DNA of 64,000 bases from Lentisphaerota bacterium (GCA_015061685.1 SUWD01000001.1:186001-250000); one strand, 5' to 3'; shown: positions 19,133 through 28,342, numbered from the stretch's first letter. Numbers and translations: made by a program. The notes: generated by a model from the sequence alone, not told the origin.

Positions 19133-20574
19133 TCAAACTCCGGAGCTTCGTTTTCCACATCCCGGCCATTCCAGCAGTAGGTGCAAACCCTATCCTGCGG
19201 CAAGCCGATAGCTTTTATCAGATCCTCAAGTTTCTGGAACTTGAGCGTTGTCAGATTCAAATCCTTGCGTATCTCCTCAACCATCCGGAGATACTTCTCT
19301 GAACCGTGAGTCAAATATTGTTCCAGAGCTTCGGGCGTAACTTTGCCGCCCTCCAGCCGGCTGATCGCCCGCCGTGCCGCCAGATCCAATTCACTGCGGG
19401 AACGGGAGAAATTCAAAAAACGGCAGCCGAAAATCAACGGAGGACACGCTGAACGCATGTGAACTTCTTTAGCTCCCCGCCGGTAAAGTCTGCCCACTGT
19501 ATCCCGCAGCTGAGTACCGCGTACAATAGAGTCGTCACAGAAAAGCAGACGCTTGTTGCGGATCTGTTCTTCGACCGGAATCAGTTTCATCCGGGCGATC
19601 TTTTCCCGGATCTTCTGATCCTGCGGAGTAAAACTTCTCGGCCAGGTGGGGGTGTATTTGACGAATGCCCGCTGATACGGCTTGTGTGCCGCATTGGAAT
19701 ATCCGACTGCATGTGCCACGCCGGAGTCGGGAATACCGCAGATGGAATCGATTTCCGGCAGAATATCCTTATCCTGTTCCGCCATGATCGCACCGTTGCG
19801 GTAACGGGTACTTTCCGTATTCACGCCCTCGTAACAGCTTGACGGATAACCGTAATAGACCCAGTAGAAACTGCAGATCTTGCAAGTTCTTCCCGGCGGA
19901 GTAAGCTGTTTCACACCTTCCGCAGTGATCTCGACCACCTCGCCCGGCCCCAATTCACGCAGTACCTCGTAATCAAGGTTGGGGAATGCGGTCGTTTCCA
20001 TCGTGACGGCAAATGATCCCGGCTTGCGGCCGATGATCACCGGAGTTCTGCCGTAACGGTCTCTGGCGGCATAGATCCGGTCTTTCCGCAGAACCAGCAT
20101 CGAACAGGATCCGTCGATCACCCGCTGGGCATATTCAATACCGGCGGCAATACTGTTGCTCCGGCTGATAAGCATACCGACGACCTCGGTGGGATTGGGT
20201 TCACCGTCGCCGGATTCGCACAAATGGGTGCAACCGGAAGAAAATCCCTGCTCGATAATCTCATCAATATTGTTGATCTTGGCAACGGTCGTCAAAGCGA
20301 ATGTACCCAATTGACTGGTGATGATCAGCGGCTGATCCTCGGTATCACTGATCACTCCGATACCGCAACTGCCGGAAAAACTGCCGATCTCATCATCAAA
20401 TTTGGAACGGAACTGCGAATTGCTGATATCGTGGATCCGCCGGTCGATGCCGCCATCTTTGCGGGCGACAGCAATACCGCCCCGACGTGTCCCCAGATGT
20501 GAATGATAATCGATTCCGAAATAAAGATCACTGACGCAATCGCCGGTGGCGACCACTCCGAAAAAACCACCCAT
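19129..20574 (-). CDS. PurF-like amidophosphoribosyltransferase lacking the catalytic N-terminal Cys
   Basis: A 481-residue protein with the PurF layout: an N-terminal class II glutamine amidotransferase fold (TDYHSHLGTRRGG-like segment here as DYHSHLGTRRGGIAVARK, DGSCSMLVL, YAARDRYGRTPVIIG) and a C-terminal phosphoribosyltransferase domain with the PRPP loop LLFCDDSIVRGTQLRDT. It begins MGGFFGVVATGDC, whereas true PurF exposes Cys as residue 1 of the mature enzyme (MCGI...). The nucleophile is therefore absent and glutamine-dependent activity is unlikely through the usual mechanism. A tail motif VCTYCWNGRD has a CxxC pair. I recall similar Cys1-less relatives in Bacteroidetes. It overlaps speE by 4 nt, so a link to polyamine or nucleotide metabolism is possible but unproven. 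Confidence 0.8.
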   Translation of the reverse strand: MGGFFGVVATGDCVSDLYFGIDYHSHLGTRRGGIAVARKDGGIDRRIHDISNSQFRSKFDDEIGSFSGSCGIGVISDTEDQPLIITSQLGTFALTTVAKINNIDEIIEQGFSSGCTHLCESGDGEPNPTEVVGMLISRSNSIAAGIEYAQRVIDGSCSMLVLRKDRIYAARDRYGRTPVIIGRKPGSFAVTMETTAFPNLDYEVLRELGPGEVVEITAEGVKQLTPPGRTCKICSFYWVYYGYPSSCYEGVNTESTRYRNGAIMAEQDKDILPEIDSICGIPDSGVAHAVGYSNAAHKPYQRAFVKYTPTWPRSFTPQDQKIREKIARMKLIPVEEQIRNKRLLFCDDSIVRGTQLRDTVGRLYRRGAKEVHMRSACPPLIFGCRFLNFSRSRSELDLAARRAISRLEGGKVTPEALEQYLTHGSEKYLRMVEEIRKDLNLTTLKFQKLEDLIKAIGLPQDRVCTYCWNGRDVENEAPEFE

Positions 20575-20626
20575 AGTAAAAACTCCCGGTGCTTATTATA
20601 TATAATGTTCAAATAATACACTGCAT

Positions 20627-20655
20627 AAAATAATTGCTGAATACCGTTTTTTCAA
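20627..20655 (-). promoter_or_regulatory. promoter for the purF-like/speE operon
   Basis: TTGAAA (20650-20655), 17-bp spacer, TATTTT (20627-20632) on the minus strand, about 45 nt before the start codon. A second perfect TATAAT (20595-20600) lies closer to the gene but lacks a good -35. Confidence 0.5.
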
Positions 20656-20703
20656 GCTTTTATTTGACTTTTTTTACGGCAGACAGAGTCCCCCGGTGCA
20701 TTT

Positions 20704-21915
20704 TCAGGAATTGATCGCCTTTGCCAGACGGGCAAACTCATCGCCACGCTCGGCATAATTCTTAAACATATCCATGCTGGCACACGCCGGAGAAAGCAGA
20801 ACCGTATCTCCTTCAAGAGCCGTTTTTCCGGCAGTTTCCATAACTTTCACAAAATCACTGCCGCAATCAATGCAGGGACATCTCCCGTCAAGCACTTTCC
20901 GGATATCTTCCCGGTCGGCACCGTATAAAATCGCCGCCCGGAAACGTTCCGCCCGGCTTGCCAGAGGCGTAAAATCCATTCCTTTTCCCAAACCGCCCAG
21001 CAGAATGACCAGCTTGCCCGGCAGAGAATCTATTGCTGCCAGCACCGCCGCCGGATTGGTTCCTTTGGAGTCATCGACATAAGTTACTCCATGAAACACC
21101 CCGATTTTTTCGACCCGGTGTTTTCCCCGTTTGAAATTTGCCAATGCAGACTTGAAAATTGAAGATTTCACCTTTTCAAGCGGCAGAAAACGCAGGCACA
21201 ACTCCACAGCAGCGGCGGCATTTTCCCCGTTATGAAATCCGGGCAGGTCGCTTTCTGCCAGATCAAAGAAAAATTCGCCATCCAGCAAAAGTCTGCCTTT
21301 TTCCCAGTTCACCCGGCGGCTTTTATCCTCAAAACTCAAGCCGTAAATCCGGTTTTCCGGGAGAACTCCGGCAAAAATTTTCTCCTTGGTTGCACAATAT
21401 TCAGCAAAACCTCCCGGATAACGGTCAATGTGGTCGCTCTGGAAATTGAGAATAACCGATGCAAAAGGAGAAAATTTTTCAACTTTTTCAAGCTGAAAGG
21501 AGCTTACTTCGATCACCGCTGCTTCACAATCTTCCGGAGTCGCCGCCAAATCGGACAAAGGTCTGCCGATATTGCCGCACACCTGGGCTTTCACGCCGCA
21601 GGAAACAAGCAGATGACAGGTCAATTCCGTGGTGGTGGTTTTGCCATTGGTTCCGGTGATCGCCAGAAGCGGTTTTTCCCAGAAACGGAAACCGAACTCC
21701 ATCTCACTGACTATCGGTCTGCCCGATGCCAGAGCCGCCTGATAAAGAGCTGATTTTGCCGGATCAAGTCCGGGAGAAACCACGATCAGATCCCCGTCAG
21801 GCAAAACTGCACCGCCGCCATCATTGACGACAGTGCAGTCCAAATTGTTTGCGGCACACAATTTTGCCGCAGCTTTGCCGGAAACTCCGGCACCGAGGAT
21901 AGTTATATTTTTCAT
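20704..21915 (-). CDS. murD: UDP-N-acetylmuramoylalanine--D-glutamate ligase
   Basis: MurD adds D-Glu to UDP-MurNAc-L-Ala in peptidoglycan precursor synthesis. The 403-residue protein begins MKNITILGAGVSGKAAAKLC (N-terminal UDP-binding Rossmann fold) and has the ATP loop ITGTNGKTTTTEL, the ligase motifs LNFQSDHIDRY and FKRGKHRVEKIG, and VDDSKGTNPAAV. ATG 21915 is preferred over a GTG 6 nt upstream because of a GGGGGTG site at good spacing. It lies 19 nt after lysS in the same operon. Its presence, with rodA, shows a peptidoglycan wall. Confidence 0.95.
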   Translation of the reverse strand: MKNITILGAGVSGKAAAKLCAANNLDCTVVNDGGGAVLPDGDLIVVSPGLDPAKSALYQAALASGRPIVSEMEFGFRFWEKPLLAITGTNGKTTTTELTCHLLVSCGVKAQVCGNIGRPLSDLAATPEDCEAAVIEVSSFQLEKVEKFSPFASVILNFQSDHIDRYPGGFAEYCATKEKIFAGVLPENRIYGLSFEDKSRRVNWEKGRLLLDGEFFFDLAESDLPGFHNGENAAAAVELCLRFLPLEKVKSSIFKSALANFKRGKHRVEKIGVFHGVTYVDDSKGTNPAAVLAAIDSLPGKLVILLGGLGKGMDFTPLASRAERFRAAILYGADREDIRKVLDGRCPCIDCGSDFVKVMETAGKTALEGDTVLLSPACASMDMFKNYAERGDEFARLAKAINS

Positions 21916-21934
21916 CAACACCCCCGGAAGAAAC

Positions 21935-23437
21935 TTATTTCAAGCGTTTCATTTGCGGGAAAAGGATCACGTCACGAATCGACTCCGCACCGGTCAGTGC
22001 CATGACCAGACGGTCGATACCCACACCCATACCGCCGGCAGGAGGCATACCGTACTCCAAAGCGGTAAGGAAGTCCTCATCGACTTTGTTTTCCAGTTCA
22101 TCGCCCTCCTCTTTGGTAGCTTCAAACTGATCCATGAACCTCTGACGCTGGATGATGGGGTTATTCAATTCGCTGTAAGCCGGGGCAAGTTCCATGCCGT
22201 TGACGCCCAATTCAAAGACATCGACCAGTGTGGGATCATCGGCACAGGGATTGGCCAGCGGCAGCAATTCCGCAGGCAGACGGGTAACAAATGTCGGCTG
22301 GATATTGGTCGGCTCGACCAGTTTCTCATAAAGTTCATTGGTCACTTCCAGATCGCTCATGGAGGAATTCACATCCAGACCGAGTTTCTGACCTCTCTCG
22401 ATCCGCTCGGCAGGGGTGATATCGAACCAGTCATCGCCGCCTTTTTCTTTGCACAATTCATGGTAAGTTGCCCGGCGGAAAGGCGGAGTGAAATCCAGAA
22501 CTTTGCCGTTGCCGTGATCAATTTTGAGCGTACCGCAAACTTTCATGGCGACAGTGGAGATCATGGATTCGATCAATTCCATCATGCCTTCACAGTTGCT
22601 GTATGCCTGATAGATCTCCAGCATGGTGAATTCCGGATTGTGACGGCGGTCAAGTCCCTCATTACGGAAGGAGCGATTCAACTCAAAAACCTTTTCAAAA
22701 CCGCCGACCAACAGCCGTTTCAAATAAAGTTCCGGAGCGATACGCATGTAAACAGTGCTGTTCAAAGCACCGTAAAAGGTCTCAAAGGGAGTGGCGGAAG
22801 CACCACCGGCAAGCGGCTGGAGCATGGGAGTTTCAACCTCCATGAAACCACGATCGGCAAGGAAGTTGCGTACTTCGCGGATAATGGCGGAACGTTTGCG
22901 GAAAACATCTTTGACCTCCGGATTGGCGATCAGGTCAAGATAACGCTGACGGTAACGCTGCTCGACATCAACCAGTCCGTGAAACTTCTCCGGCAGAGGA
23001 CGCATGGATTTGGAAAGCAGAGTGATCTCTTTGACCCGCAGAGTCAATTCACCGGTCTTGGTGGTGAAAAGATTGCCTTTGACCCCGATGATATCACCGA
23101 TATCCAGTTTGCGGCAGAGAGCGAACATTTCTTCGGGCATATCGCTCTTTCCGGCGAAAAGCTGCAATCTGCCGGTACTGTCCCGCAAGTCGGCAAAAAT
23201 CGATTTACCCATGCCGCGTTTGGCGGTCATACGTCCGGCGACAGTGGCTTCCGGGCCGGGAAGTTCACTGCCTTCAGGGGGGAGTTCTTTGGTACGGACG
23301 ACCTCGATCAGCTCAACATTGGGGAAAGCTCCGCCGAAAGGATTGATCCCGGCTTCCTGATAATCACGGATTTTCGCAGTACGCTGTTCAAAAAGATCCA
23401 TATTTTGAACGGCATTGTTTTCAACATTTTCAGACAT
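21935..23437 (-). CDS. lysS: lysyl-tRNA synthetase, class II
   Basis: The 500-residue enzyme charges tRNA-Lys. It has the N-terminal OB-fold anticodon domain (VAGRMTAKRGMGKSIFADLRD) and class II motifs 1-3: motif 2 as FRNEGLDRRHNPEFTMLEIYQAY and motif 3 as PPAGGMGVGIDRLVM. FPQMKRLK at the end matches the class II LysRS C-terminus. The start MSENVENN is 48 nt downstream of a candidate promoter and close to an inverted-repeat element. It shares an operon with murD. Confidence 0.97.
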   Translation of the reverse strand: MSENVENNAVQNMDLFEQRTAKIRDYQEAGINPFGGAFPNVELIEVVRTKELPPEGSELPGPEATVAGRMTAKRGMGKSIFADLRDSTGRLQLFAGKSDMPEEMFALCRKLDIGDIIGVKGNLFTTKTGELTLRVKEITLLSKSMRPLPEKFHGLVDVEQRYRQRYLDLIANPEVKDVFRKRSAIIREVRNFLADRGFMEVETPMLQPLAGGASATPFETFYGALNSTVYMRIAPELYLKRLLVGGFEKVFELNRSFRNEGLDRRHNPEFTMLEIYQAYSNCEGMMELIESMISTVAMKVCGTLKIDHGNGKVLDFTPPFRRATYHELCKEKGGDDWFDITPAERIERGQKLGLDVNSSMSDLEVTNELYEKLVEPTNIQPTFVTRLPAELLPLANPCADDPTLVDVFELGVNGMELAPAYSELNNPIIQRQRFMDQFEATKEEGDELENKVDEDFLTALEYGMPPAGGMGVGIDRLVMALTGAESIRDVILFPQMKRLK

Positions 23438-23484
23438 GATATCACCTTATAATTATTGATATTTATATGTAAAATAATTACTTC

Positions 23485-23513
23485 TCTATAATATAGCACA
23501 CTTTATCTGCAAA
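23485..23513 (-). promoter_or_regulatory. candidate lysS-murD promoter
   Basis: TTTGCA (23508-23513), 17 bp, TATAGA (23485-23490) on the minus strand; an overlapping TATATT at 23490-23495 could serve instead. It lies just outside one arm of the 115-bp inverted-repeat element, so that element does not itself supply the promoter. Confidence 0.4.
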
Positions 23514-23524
23514 TGCCACAAATC

Positions 23525-23639
23525 AATTGAGGCAATTTCAAAACTAATTCAGAAAGAAATTAAAAAATCAGCGTTGATGAGATCAAAGCGGAGCGATAAT
23601 TTTTAAGAATTTTTGAGGAATTTTGAAATTGCCTCAATT
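23525..23639. mobile_element. 115-bp MITE-like element with 19-bp perfect terminal inverted repeats
   Basis: AATTGAGGCAATTTCAAAA at 23525-23543 is repeated as its exact reverse complement at 23621-23639, with 77 bp of AT-rich non-coding DNA between. Both ends are flanked by the same 3 bp, ATC (23522-23524 and 23640-23642), which looks like a target-site duplication. The right arm supplies the TGA stop codon of rsmB. It encodes no protein. A non-mobile alternative is a long-range mRNA hairpin between rsmB and lysS. No second copy is visible in the window. Confidence 0.55.
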
Positions 23640-24842
23640 ATCAACTTTTCGCATAAGTGCGGCAAAAGCACCGTCAGAATCTTCCGACGGGAGCAATGTT
23701 TGACTTTTCAGCAGCTCAAAACCTGTTATTCCGGAGGTCAATGCCCCGTTTTCATCGGCTTCAATGGAACAGGTGGAAATCAGCAGATATCCGCCGGGAA
23801 CAAGCAGACGGGGGATCTCTGCCAGAATACGTTTCTGCAGTTTCATCACCTCTGCCAGCGACCTGCCGGAAAAACGCCACAACGCATCCGGACGGCGGCG
23901 GAAAACTCCGCTGTTTGAACAGGGCAAATCTGCGATGATAAAATCATATTCCCCGGTGATTTGCGATGGTTCAGCGGTGATTATCCGGGCATCAAGATGA
24001 TGTCTGGCGAAATTCTCCGCAGTAAATTTCTGACGGTATGATGACACATCTGCCGCCGTGATTTTTGCCCCGGGGAAGAGCAATTCAGATGCCATCAGAG
24101 TTTTACCGCCGGGAGCGGCACAGATATCCAGAAGATTGCGGGATTTGCCGAGAACTTCAGCGGCCAGAGAAATTGCCATGGAGGTTGCCGGATCCTGTAT
24201 ATAATACTCTCCCCGGGAAAATTCCGGAGAGTCCAGTATCGTTCTCGCTTCGCCGGAAGCAAAACGGAATCCGCCGTGTGCAGGAACTTCACTGCACTTT
24301 TCCGGCAAAGCCGCTCCCCTGCATAAACGGAATATGAAAGGAGCCGGAGTCAGAAATAATTTGGCAAAATGGGCGGTTTCAGCAGGAGAAAAATTTTTCC
24401 GCCACCTTTTCAGTACCGCTTCCGGCAGGATATCTTCCGGTTTTTCCGGCAGAATATACTCCTCTTTCAGTGCCGAACGCAGAACCGCATTCACAAATTT
24501 GTCTGCATGTCTGCTCCGGGACAACGAAACAGCCACATTGACCACCGACTGCGGAACTACTGAATTTTGAAAACGGCACTGGGTCAATGCCGCATCCAGC
24601 AGAGAGGAAATTTCAGGAACAGGATCTTTGCGGCAGAATTTACGCCACGATACCTGCAAACTTTTACGGTAACGGAAAAAGGAAATCAGTAAATGCTCCG
24701 TCATGCGGCGGCAATCACCCGGAATTCTTTCCAATGCTTCATCCAGAGTACCTCTGCCCGCCTCGATCTCCCGGATCGCAGTTGATGCGGCAAGCAACAC
24801 CTTTTCCTGCATTCCGGGAAACTGCTGATCATCTTTTTTCAT
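23634..24842 (-). CDS. rsmB: 16S rRNA (cytosine-5)-methyltransferase RsmB-like
   Basis: A 402-residue RNA m5C methyltransferase with an N-terminal NusB-like domain (roughly residues 12-130) and a SAM-dependent catalytic domain. The SAM motif is DICAAPGGKT; the two catalytic cysteines are in IIADLPCSNSG and LISTCSIEADENG. ATG 24842 is chosen, 16 nt after the lptD stop; an in-frame TTG upstream would overlap lptD. The stop codon lies in the arm of the MITE-like element, but the family's conserved end (DGAFAALMRK) is present, so little or nothing was lost. Confidence 0.85.
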   Translation of the reverse strand: MKKDDQQFPGMQEKVLLAASTAIREIEAGRGTLDEALERIPGDCRRMTEHLLISFFRYRKSLQVSWRKFCRKDPVPEISSLLDAALTQCRFQNSVVPQSVVNVAVSLSRSRHADKFVNAVLRSALKEEYILPEKPEDILPEAVLKRWRKNFSPAETAHFAKLFLTPAPFIFRLCRGAALPEKCSEVPAHGGFRFASGEARTILDSPEFSRGEYYIQDPATSMAISLAAEVLGKSRNLLDICAAPGGKTLMASELLFPGAKITAADVSSYRQKFTAENFARHHLDARIITAEPSQITGEYDFIIADLPCSNSGVFRRRPDALWRFSGRSLAEVMKLQKRILAEIPRLLVPGGYLLISTCSIEADENGALTSGITGFELLKSQTLLPSEDSDGAFAALMRKVDN

Positions 24843-24858
24843 CGGGACAGCACGCAGA

Positions 24859-27486
24859 TCAGAATTTGATATTGGCAATGGAGGAATTCAACTCCTGCAA
24901 GACACTGTTCTGGACATTATTCATCGCATCATTCAATCCGGTCAGATTGGCGGTAACGGAGTAATTCACCTCCATATCCCAACCTTTTTCAGAATAATCG
25001 TACTCTCTTTCAAATTCCAGTGTCGCCATCAACTGCCAGCAGTGGAAACGGCGGAGCAAACCGAAACCGAATGTATCAATGCTGCCCATTTTAACATCGT
25101 AGGTAAACTGGAAGCTGCCGAAAGTCCTTTCATCCGGCGTGATCGGAAAATTGGTCCGGATGTAAAACGATTCATCCGTTTCAGTGTTGTACTGCTCAAA
25201 GTAACTTGCCGAATTGATCTGGGTCAAAGTCGATCCCATGGAGTAGGCACTGCGGATATCGTAGGGACGCACATAGTTGTAACCGACGGAAAACTTCCAG
25301 TTCTTTGCCGGAGAATAGGTCAGATTGATATCCCAGTAATTGAGCCAGTCCAGAGCCAATCCGGTCTTTCCGGCATTGCGGCCGTGACGGTAGGTATCCT
25401 TGATTTCGCCGTCACCGCTGATATCGATCAAAAATTCGGTATTAAGCGACAAACCTTTGAATATCCGCCAGGAAAGTATCGTACCGACATTTCCCAAAGC
25501 ACTCATCCCGTCATACTCTTCCATGTGGATATCCCAATAGTTTTCCATATACAACAGATTGACCACATTGTTGCCGGAACGGGTCTGCAAGCGGTTGATC
25601 AAACCAAAACGGAAAAAGTTCTGCTTGGTGATCCGGTCAATATCGTCAAAGAAGTAGATGTGTTTCCGGTTCAAAGTCGGTTTCGGAATAAATGTGTAAT
25701 TGACATAAGGCTGGATGATGTGCCGCAAACCGTCGATCCGGAAAAATTCACTGCGGAGATCCTGCCAGGTATTGTGCAGTTTTGTGGACAATTCAAAACC
25801 GAGTTCCATGGCAAAACGCACTTTTGAACCGCCATCGGAATCGTAATTATTGAATCTGTATCTGCCCATATTCTGCGGTTCAGCAGCAGCGAACATCCTT
25901 TTCAGATCTTTATCATCGACCTCCTTGTCGCTGGTATGAGAATAGGTGGTCAACTTGAAACCGATACGGGGAACCAATGAGAAATATTTATTCGCTATCG
26001 GATAGTAAAAAAAGTGAGTCATATCAAAGCGGAATGCATCATAATCTTTGAGCGTGCTGTAGCCTTTCGGCGCCGGCTCATCAAATTCGATCCATTTTTT
26101 CCGCATATACGCCGCTTCAAAATCGCCCTGATAGTAAATACCGGTATTGAAGATCTCCTGCCGGGGGATATCCATACGCACCTGAGGCATCTTTTCCACG
26201 GTGGTATAAAAATCATTGACCCGGAAACTCATATATCCGGAGAGACTGAAACGCTCAAACTGCTGCTCCATGGCAAAGAAAGTCGCCGGCTGGGGATCGT
26301 GATTGTAGAGACGCTCAAAGAAATCCCGTTTGAAGTAAGGATCGCTCTGGTAGTCAAAAACTCCCCGGAAATCCGTAAGCGGAGTGATGTGCGTTATATT
26401 GCTGACCCGGAAATCATAACGGGAATGCGGAATATCCTGACGGTACAGGAAATAATCATCGGTCTTGTACTGTTTCCGGTCATAAATCGAATAGACAAAA
26501 ATATCCGTCCGGCTTTCCGGAGTAACTATTCTGCCGTCGATACCATAACCGAAACCACGTTTTTCGTACCAGTCGAAGTGCAGTTTTCCGGTGATTTCCG
26601 GAGCATCATGAAAGTATATTGTCCGGTACAAATTTATATAGAATCCCCAGTCGCTCTCTCTGCCGAACTGCATCCCGGCAAGACCGAGATGCTCATCCCT
26701 CGGCTTGAAAAAAGCCGGCAGCCACAAAACCGGAACTCCGTAAATTTTCACCATGCCGTTGAAAAGCAGCACGGACATATCGCCGGGTTTGAATTCAGCA
26801 TGTTCGATCTCGTAAAAAGGATTTTCCGGAGGAGTAAGTTTCACCTCGGATGCGGCAATTGAGTAGTGGGCATTGTCCGATTCCAGATAATTACAGGAGC
26901 TTATTTCAGCATCATGCAGGGTGATTTCGCCGTTGGAAGCCCTTTCACCATAAGATGCTTTGCAGGTAAAAGTGGTATAGCGGATCGACGGATTGACCAT
27001 GCTGAAATAACCGGTGGCAAGGTTGCCGGTGATCCGGTCGGCATAGATCTGATCGCTTTTGAAAGAAAATTCCGCCGTATATGTTCTTTCCCCCAAACGG
27101 GAGAGCGAACTGGAAACATTACGGACAAGCATATTTGCCTCTTTCTCCAATTCGGCCAGACGTTTGAGCGAAACGGCAGCACTTCCATCCTGCCAGCGGA
27201 AGATCCGGACATTACCGACAGCTTCAAAGTCCTGATTATCCATATTGACCACGATTTTGTCGGCGTAAACCTCCATCGTACTGACCGGCAGATAAGCATT
27301 GCCCTCAATGATGATATTACCGCCGACTGCCCGCCATGAATCCGCATAAAGCCGTTTGAAATCCTTTGGTTTCAAGGCTTTCAATTCATCATTCAGAGTT
27401 CCGTGTACCACCATTGGCACAGCAACGGCAGCAACAAGAATAATACAGGAAACTATTTTCGCCAGAAACAGCTTGACGGGACTCAT
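24859..27486 (-). CDS. lptD: LPS-assembly outer-membrane protein LptD-like
   Basis: An 875-residue exported protein. It opens with a signal peptide (MSPVKLFLAKIVSC then a hydrophobic run to about residue 28) and an N-terminal LptA/OstA-like jellyroll region (GNIIIEGNAYLPVSTMEVYA, residues about 55-150). A middle segment with PVLWLPAFFKPRDEHLGL resembles the LptD junction (typically P-x-xYLP-F). The rest is a long series of alternating aromatic strands, as in a beta-barrel. LptD inserts LPS in the outer leaflet; lpxK elsewhere in the window supports LPS production. The ATG at 27486 lies 1 nt after the acyltransferase stop. Divergent from proteobacterial LptD, so the symbol rests on architecture and context. 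Confidence 0.72.
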   Translation of the reverse strand: MSPVKLFLAKIVSCIILVAAVAVPMVVHGTLNDELKALKPKDFKRLYADSWRAVGGNIIIEGNAYLPVSTMEVYADKIVVNMDNQDFEAVGNVRIFRWQDGSAAVSLKRLAELEKEANMLVRNVSSSLSRLGERTYTAEFSFKSDQIYADRITGNLATGYFSMVNPSIRYTTFTCKASYGERASNGEITLHDAEISSCNYLESDNAHYSIAASEVKLTPPENPFYEIEHAEFKPGDMSVLLFNGMVKIYGVPVLWLPAFFKPRDEHLGLAGMQFGRESDWGFYINLYRTIYFHDAPEITGKLHFDWYEKRGFGYGIDGRIVTPESRTDIFVYSIYDRKQYKTDDYFLYRQDIPHSRYDFRVSNITHITPLTDFRGVFDYQSDPYFKRDFFERLYNHDPQPATFFAMEQQFERFSLSGYMSFRVNDFYTTVEKMPQVRMDIPRQEIFNTGIYYQGDFEAAYMRKKWIEFDEPAPKGYSTLKDYDAFRFDMTHFFYYPIANKYFSLVPRIGFKLTTYSHTSDKEVDDKDLKRMFAAAEPQNMGRYRFNNYDSDGGSKVRFAMELGFELSTKLHNTWQDLRSEFFRIDGLRHIIQPYVNYTFIPKPTLNRKHIYFFDDIDRITKQNFFRFGLINRLQTRSGNNVVNLLYMENYWDIHMEEYDGMSALGNVGTILSWRIFKGLSLNTEFLIDISGDGEIKDTYRHGRNAGKTGLALDWLNYWDINLTYSPAKNWKFSVGYNYVRPYDIRSAYSMGSTLTQINSASYFEQYNTETDESFYIRTNFPITPDERTFGSFQFTYDVKMGSIDTFGFGLLRRFHCWQLMATLEFEREYDYSEKGWDMEVNYSVTANLTGLNDAMNNVQNSVLQELNSSIANIKF

Positions 27487-27487
27487 A

Positions 27488-28291
27488 TCATTTTTCCTCA
27501 CTTTTCCAGCGTTCAAAGGCGGCGGCGATAAAATCCTCCACATACTGCTGCTGGGCCTGTCCGTTGCCCTCGATCTCCATCGCCTTGCCAAATTCAAAAT
27601 ATACATCCCGCTCCGGTTTCAACGGTCCGAGATCACGGATAAGTTTGCCGTTTTCCAGAAAATCTGTTTTCAGTGCCATCGGCACTACAGGGACTCCGGC
27701 GGATTTTGCCAGTTTTACTCCAATTGAGTTGAATTGTTCACGGTCAAATTCCCTCGTTCTGGTCGATTGCGGAAAAACGATCATTGAACGCCCTTCACTG
27801 AGTACCCGTTTCCCTTCAGTAAGCACCTTTTTCAAATCCTCCCGGGGGTTGGTGCGGGAAACGCCGATGGCTTTCATGGAATTAAGAATATCTTTGATAT
27901 AGAGGGTGTGCAGTAAGGATTCCTTGACCACAAAGGAGAAGTCAACATGTTCCCGGATCACTGCATGGAGAGAAGCCGTTTCCAAAAGACTCATGTGATT
28001 GCCGATGATCACCACAGGTCTGCCCTCCAGAGCCCGGAGGTTATCCAAACCGCGGAGGTGAACCTTTGATCCGCAATCCTCCACCAGACGGATGTTGTCA
28101 TTGGAGTAATAGATCTGGTTGTCCTTGTCCAGTTTTCCTTTGGCGGCACAGCGTCCGCTGCGGATAAAAGTACCGAAGTTACGCAGATAAAAATACCAGC
28201 GGCTTTTGAACATCAGTTTGAATCCCAGAGCAACCGGATGGTTTTCCGGAGTATCGTAACTGTCCATTCCATGAAACATATATTCGGACAT
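27488..28291 (-). CDS. 1-acylglycerol-3-phosphate acyltransferase-like (PlsC family)
   Basis: A 267-residue protein of the PlsC/LPLAT acyltransferase fold. The catalytic block I, usually HX4D, is NHMSLLETASL here, that is HX4E. Block III is MIVFPQSTRTREFD (family FPEGTRS) and block IV is VPVVPMAL. These enzymes acylate lysophospholipids or lipid A precursors at the inner membrane. The start MSEYMFHGMDSYD at 28291 has a GGGGGAAA site; a longer frame exists but lacks such a site. First gene of the operon with lptD and rsmB, which suggests an envelope-lipid role. The Glu-for-Asp change makes the activity uncertain. Confidence 0.75.
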   Translation of the reverse strand: MSEYMFHGMDSYDTPENHPVALGFKLMFKSRWYFYLRNFGTFIRSGRCAAKGKLDKDNQIYYSNDNIRLVEDCGSKVHLRGLDNLRALEGRPVVIIGNHMSLLETASLHAVIREHVDFSFVVKESLLHTLYIKDILNSMKAIGVSRTNPREDLKKVLTEGKRVLSEGRSMIVFPQSTRTREFDREQFNSIGVKLAKSAGVPVVPMALKTDFLENGKLIRDLGPLKPERDVYFEFGKAMEIEGNGQAQQQYVEDFIAAAFERWKSEEK

Positions 28292-28342
28292 AAAGGTGTT
28301 TCCCCCAGCTTGTTTCGGCAAATTATACAATCTTCACGACTT

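Noticed and set aside
20561-20570. A fifth AAAAAACCAC core like those in the rpoB leader hairpins
   Set aside because: It encodes Gly-Phe-Phe at the start of the PurF-like protein, has no pairing arms around it, and is adequately explained by coding.
23525-23639. Rho-independent terminator for rsmB
   Set aside because: The arms are separated by 77 nt and have no U-tract after the second arm on the minus strand; an insertion element explains the symmetry and the flanking ATC repeats better.
24843-24878. Longer RsmB starting at a TTG inside lptD
   Set aside because: The extra residues are not conserved in type, and the ATG at 24842 lies just after the lptD stop.
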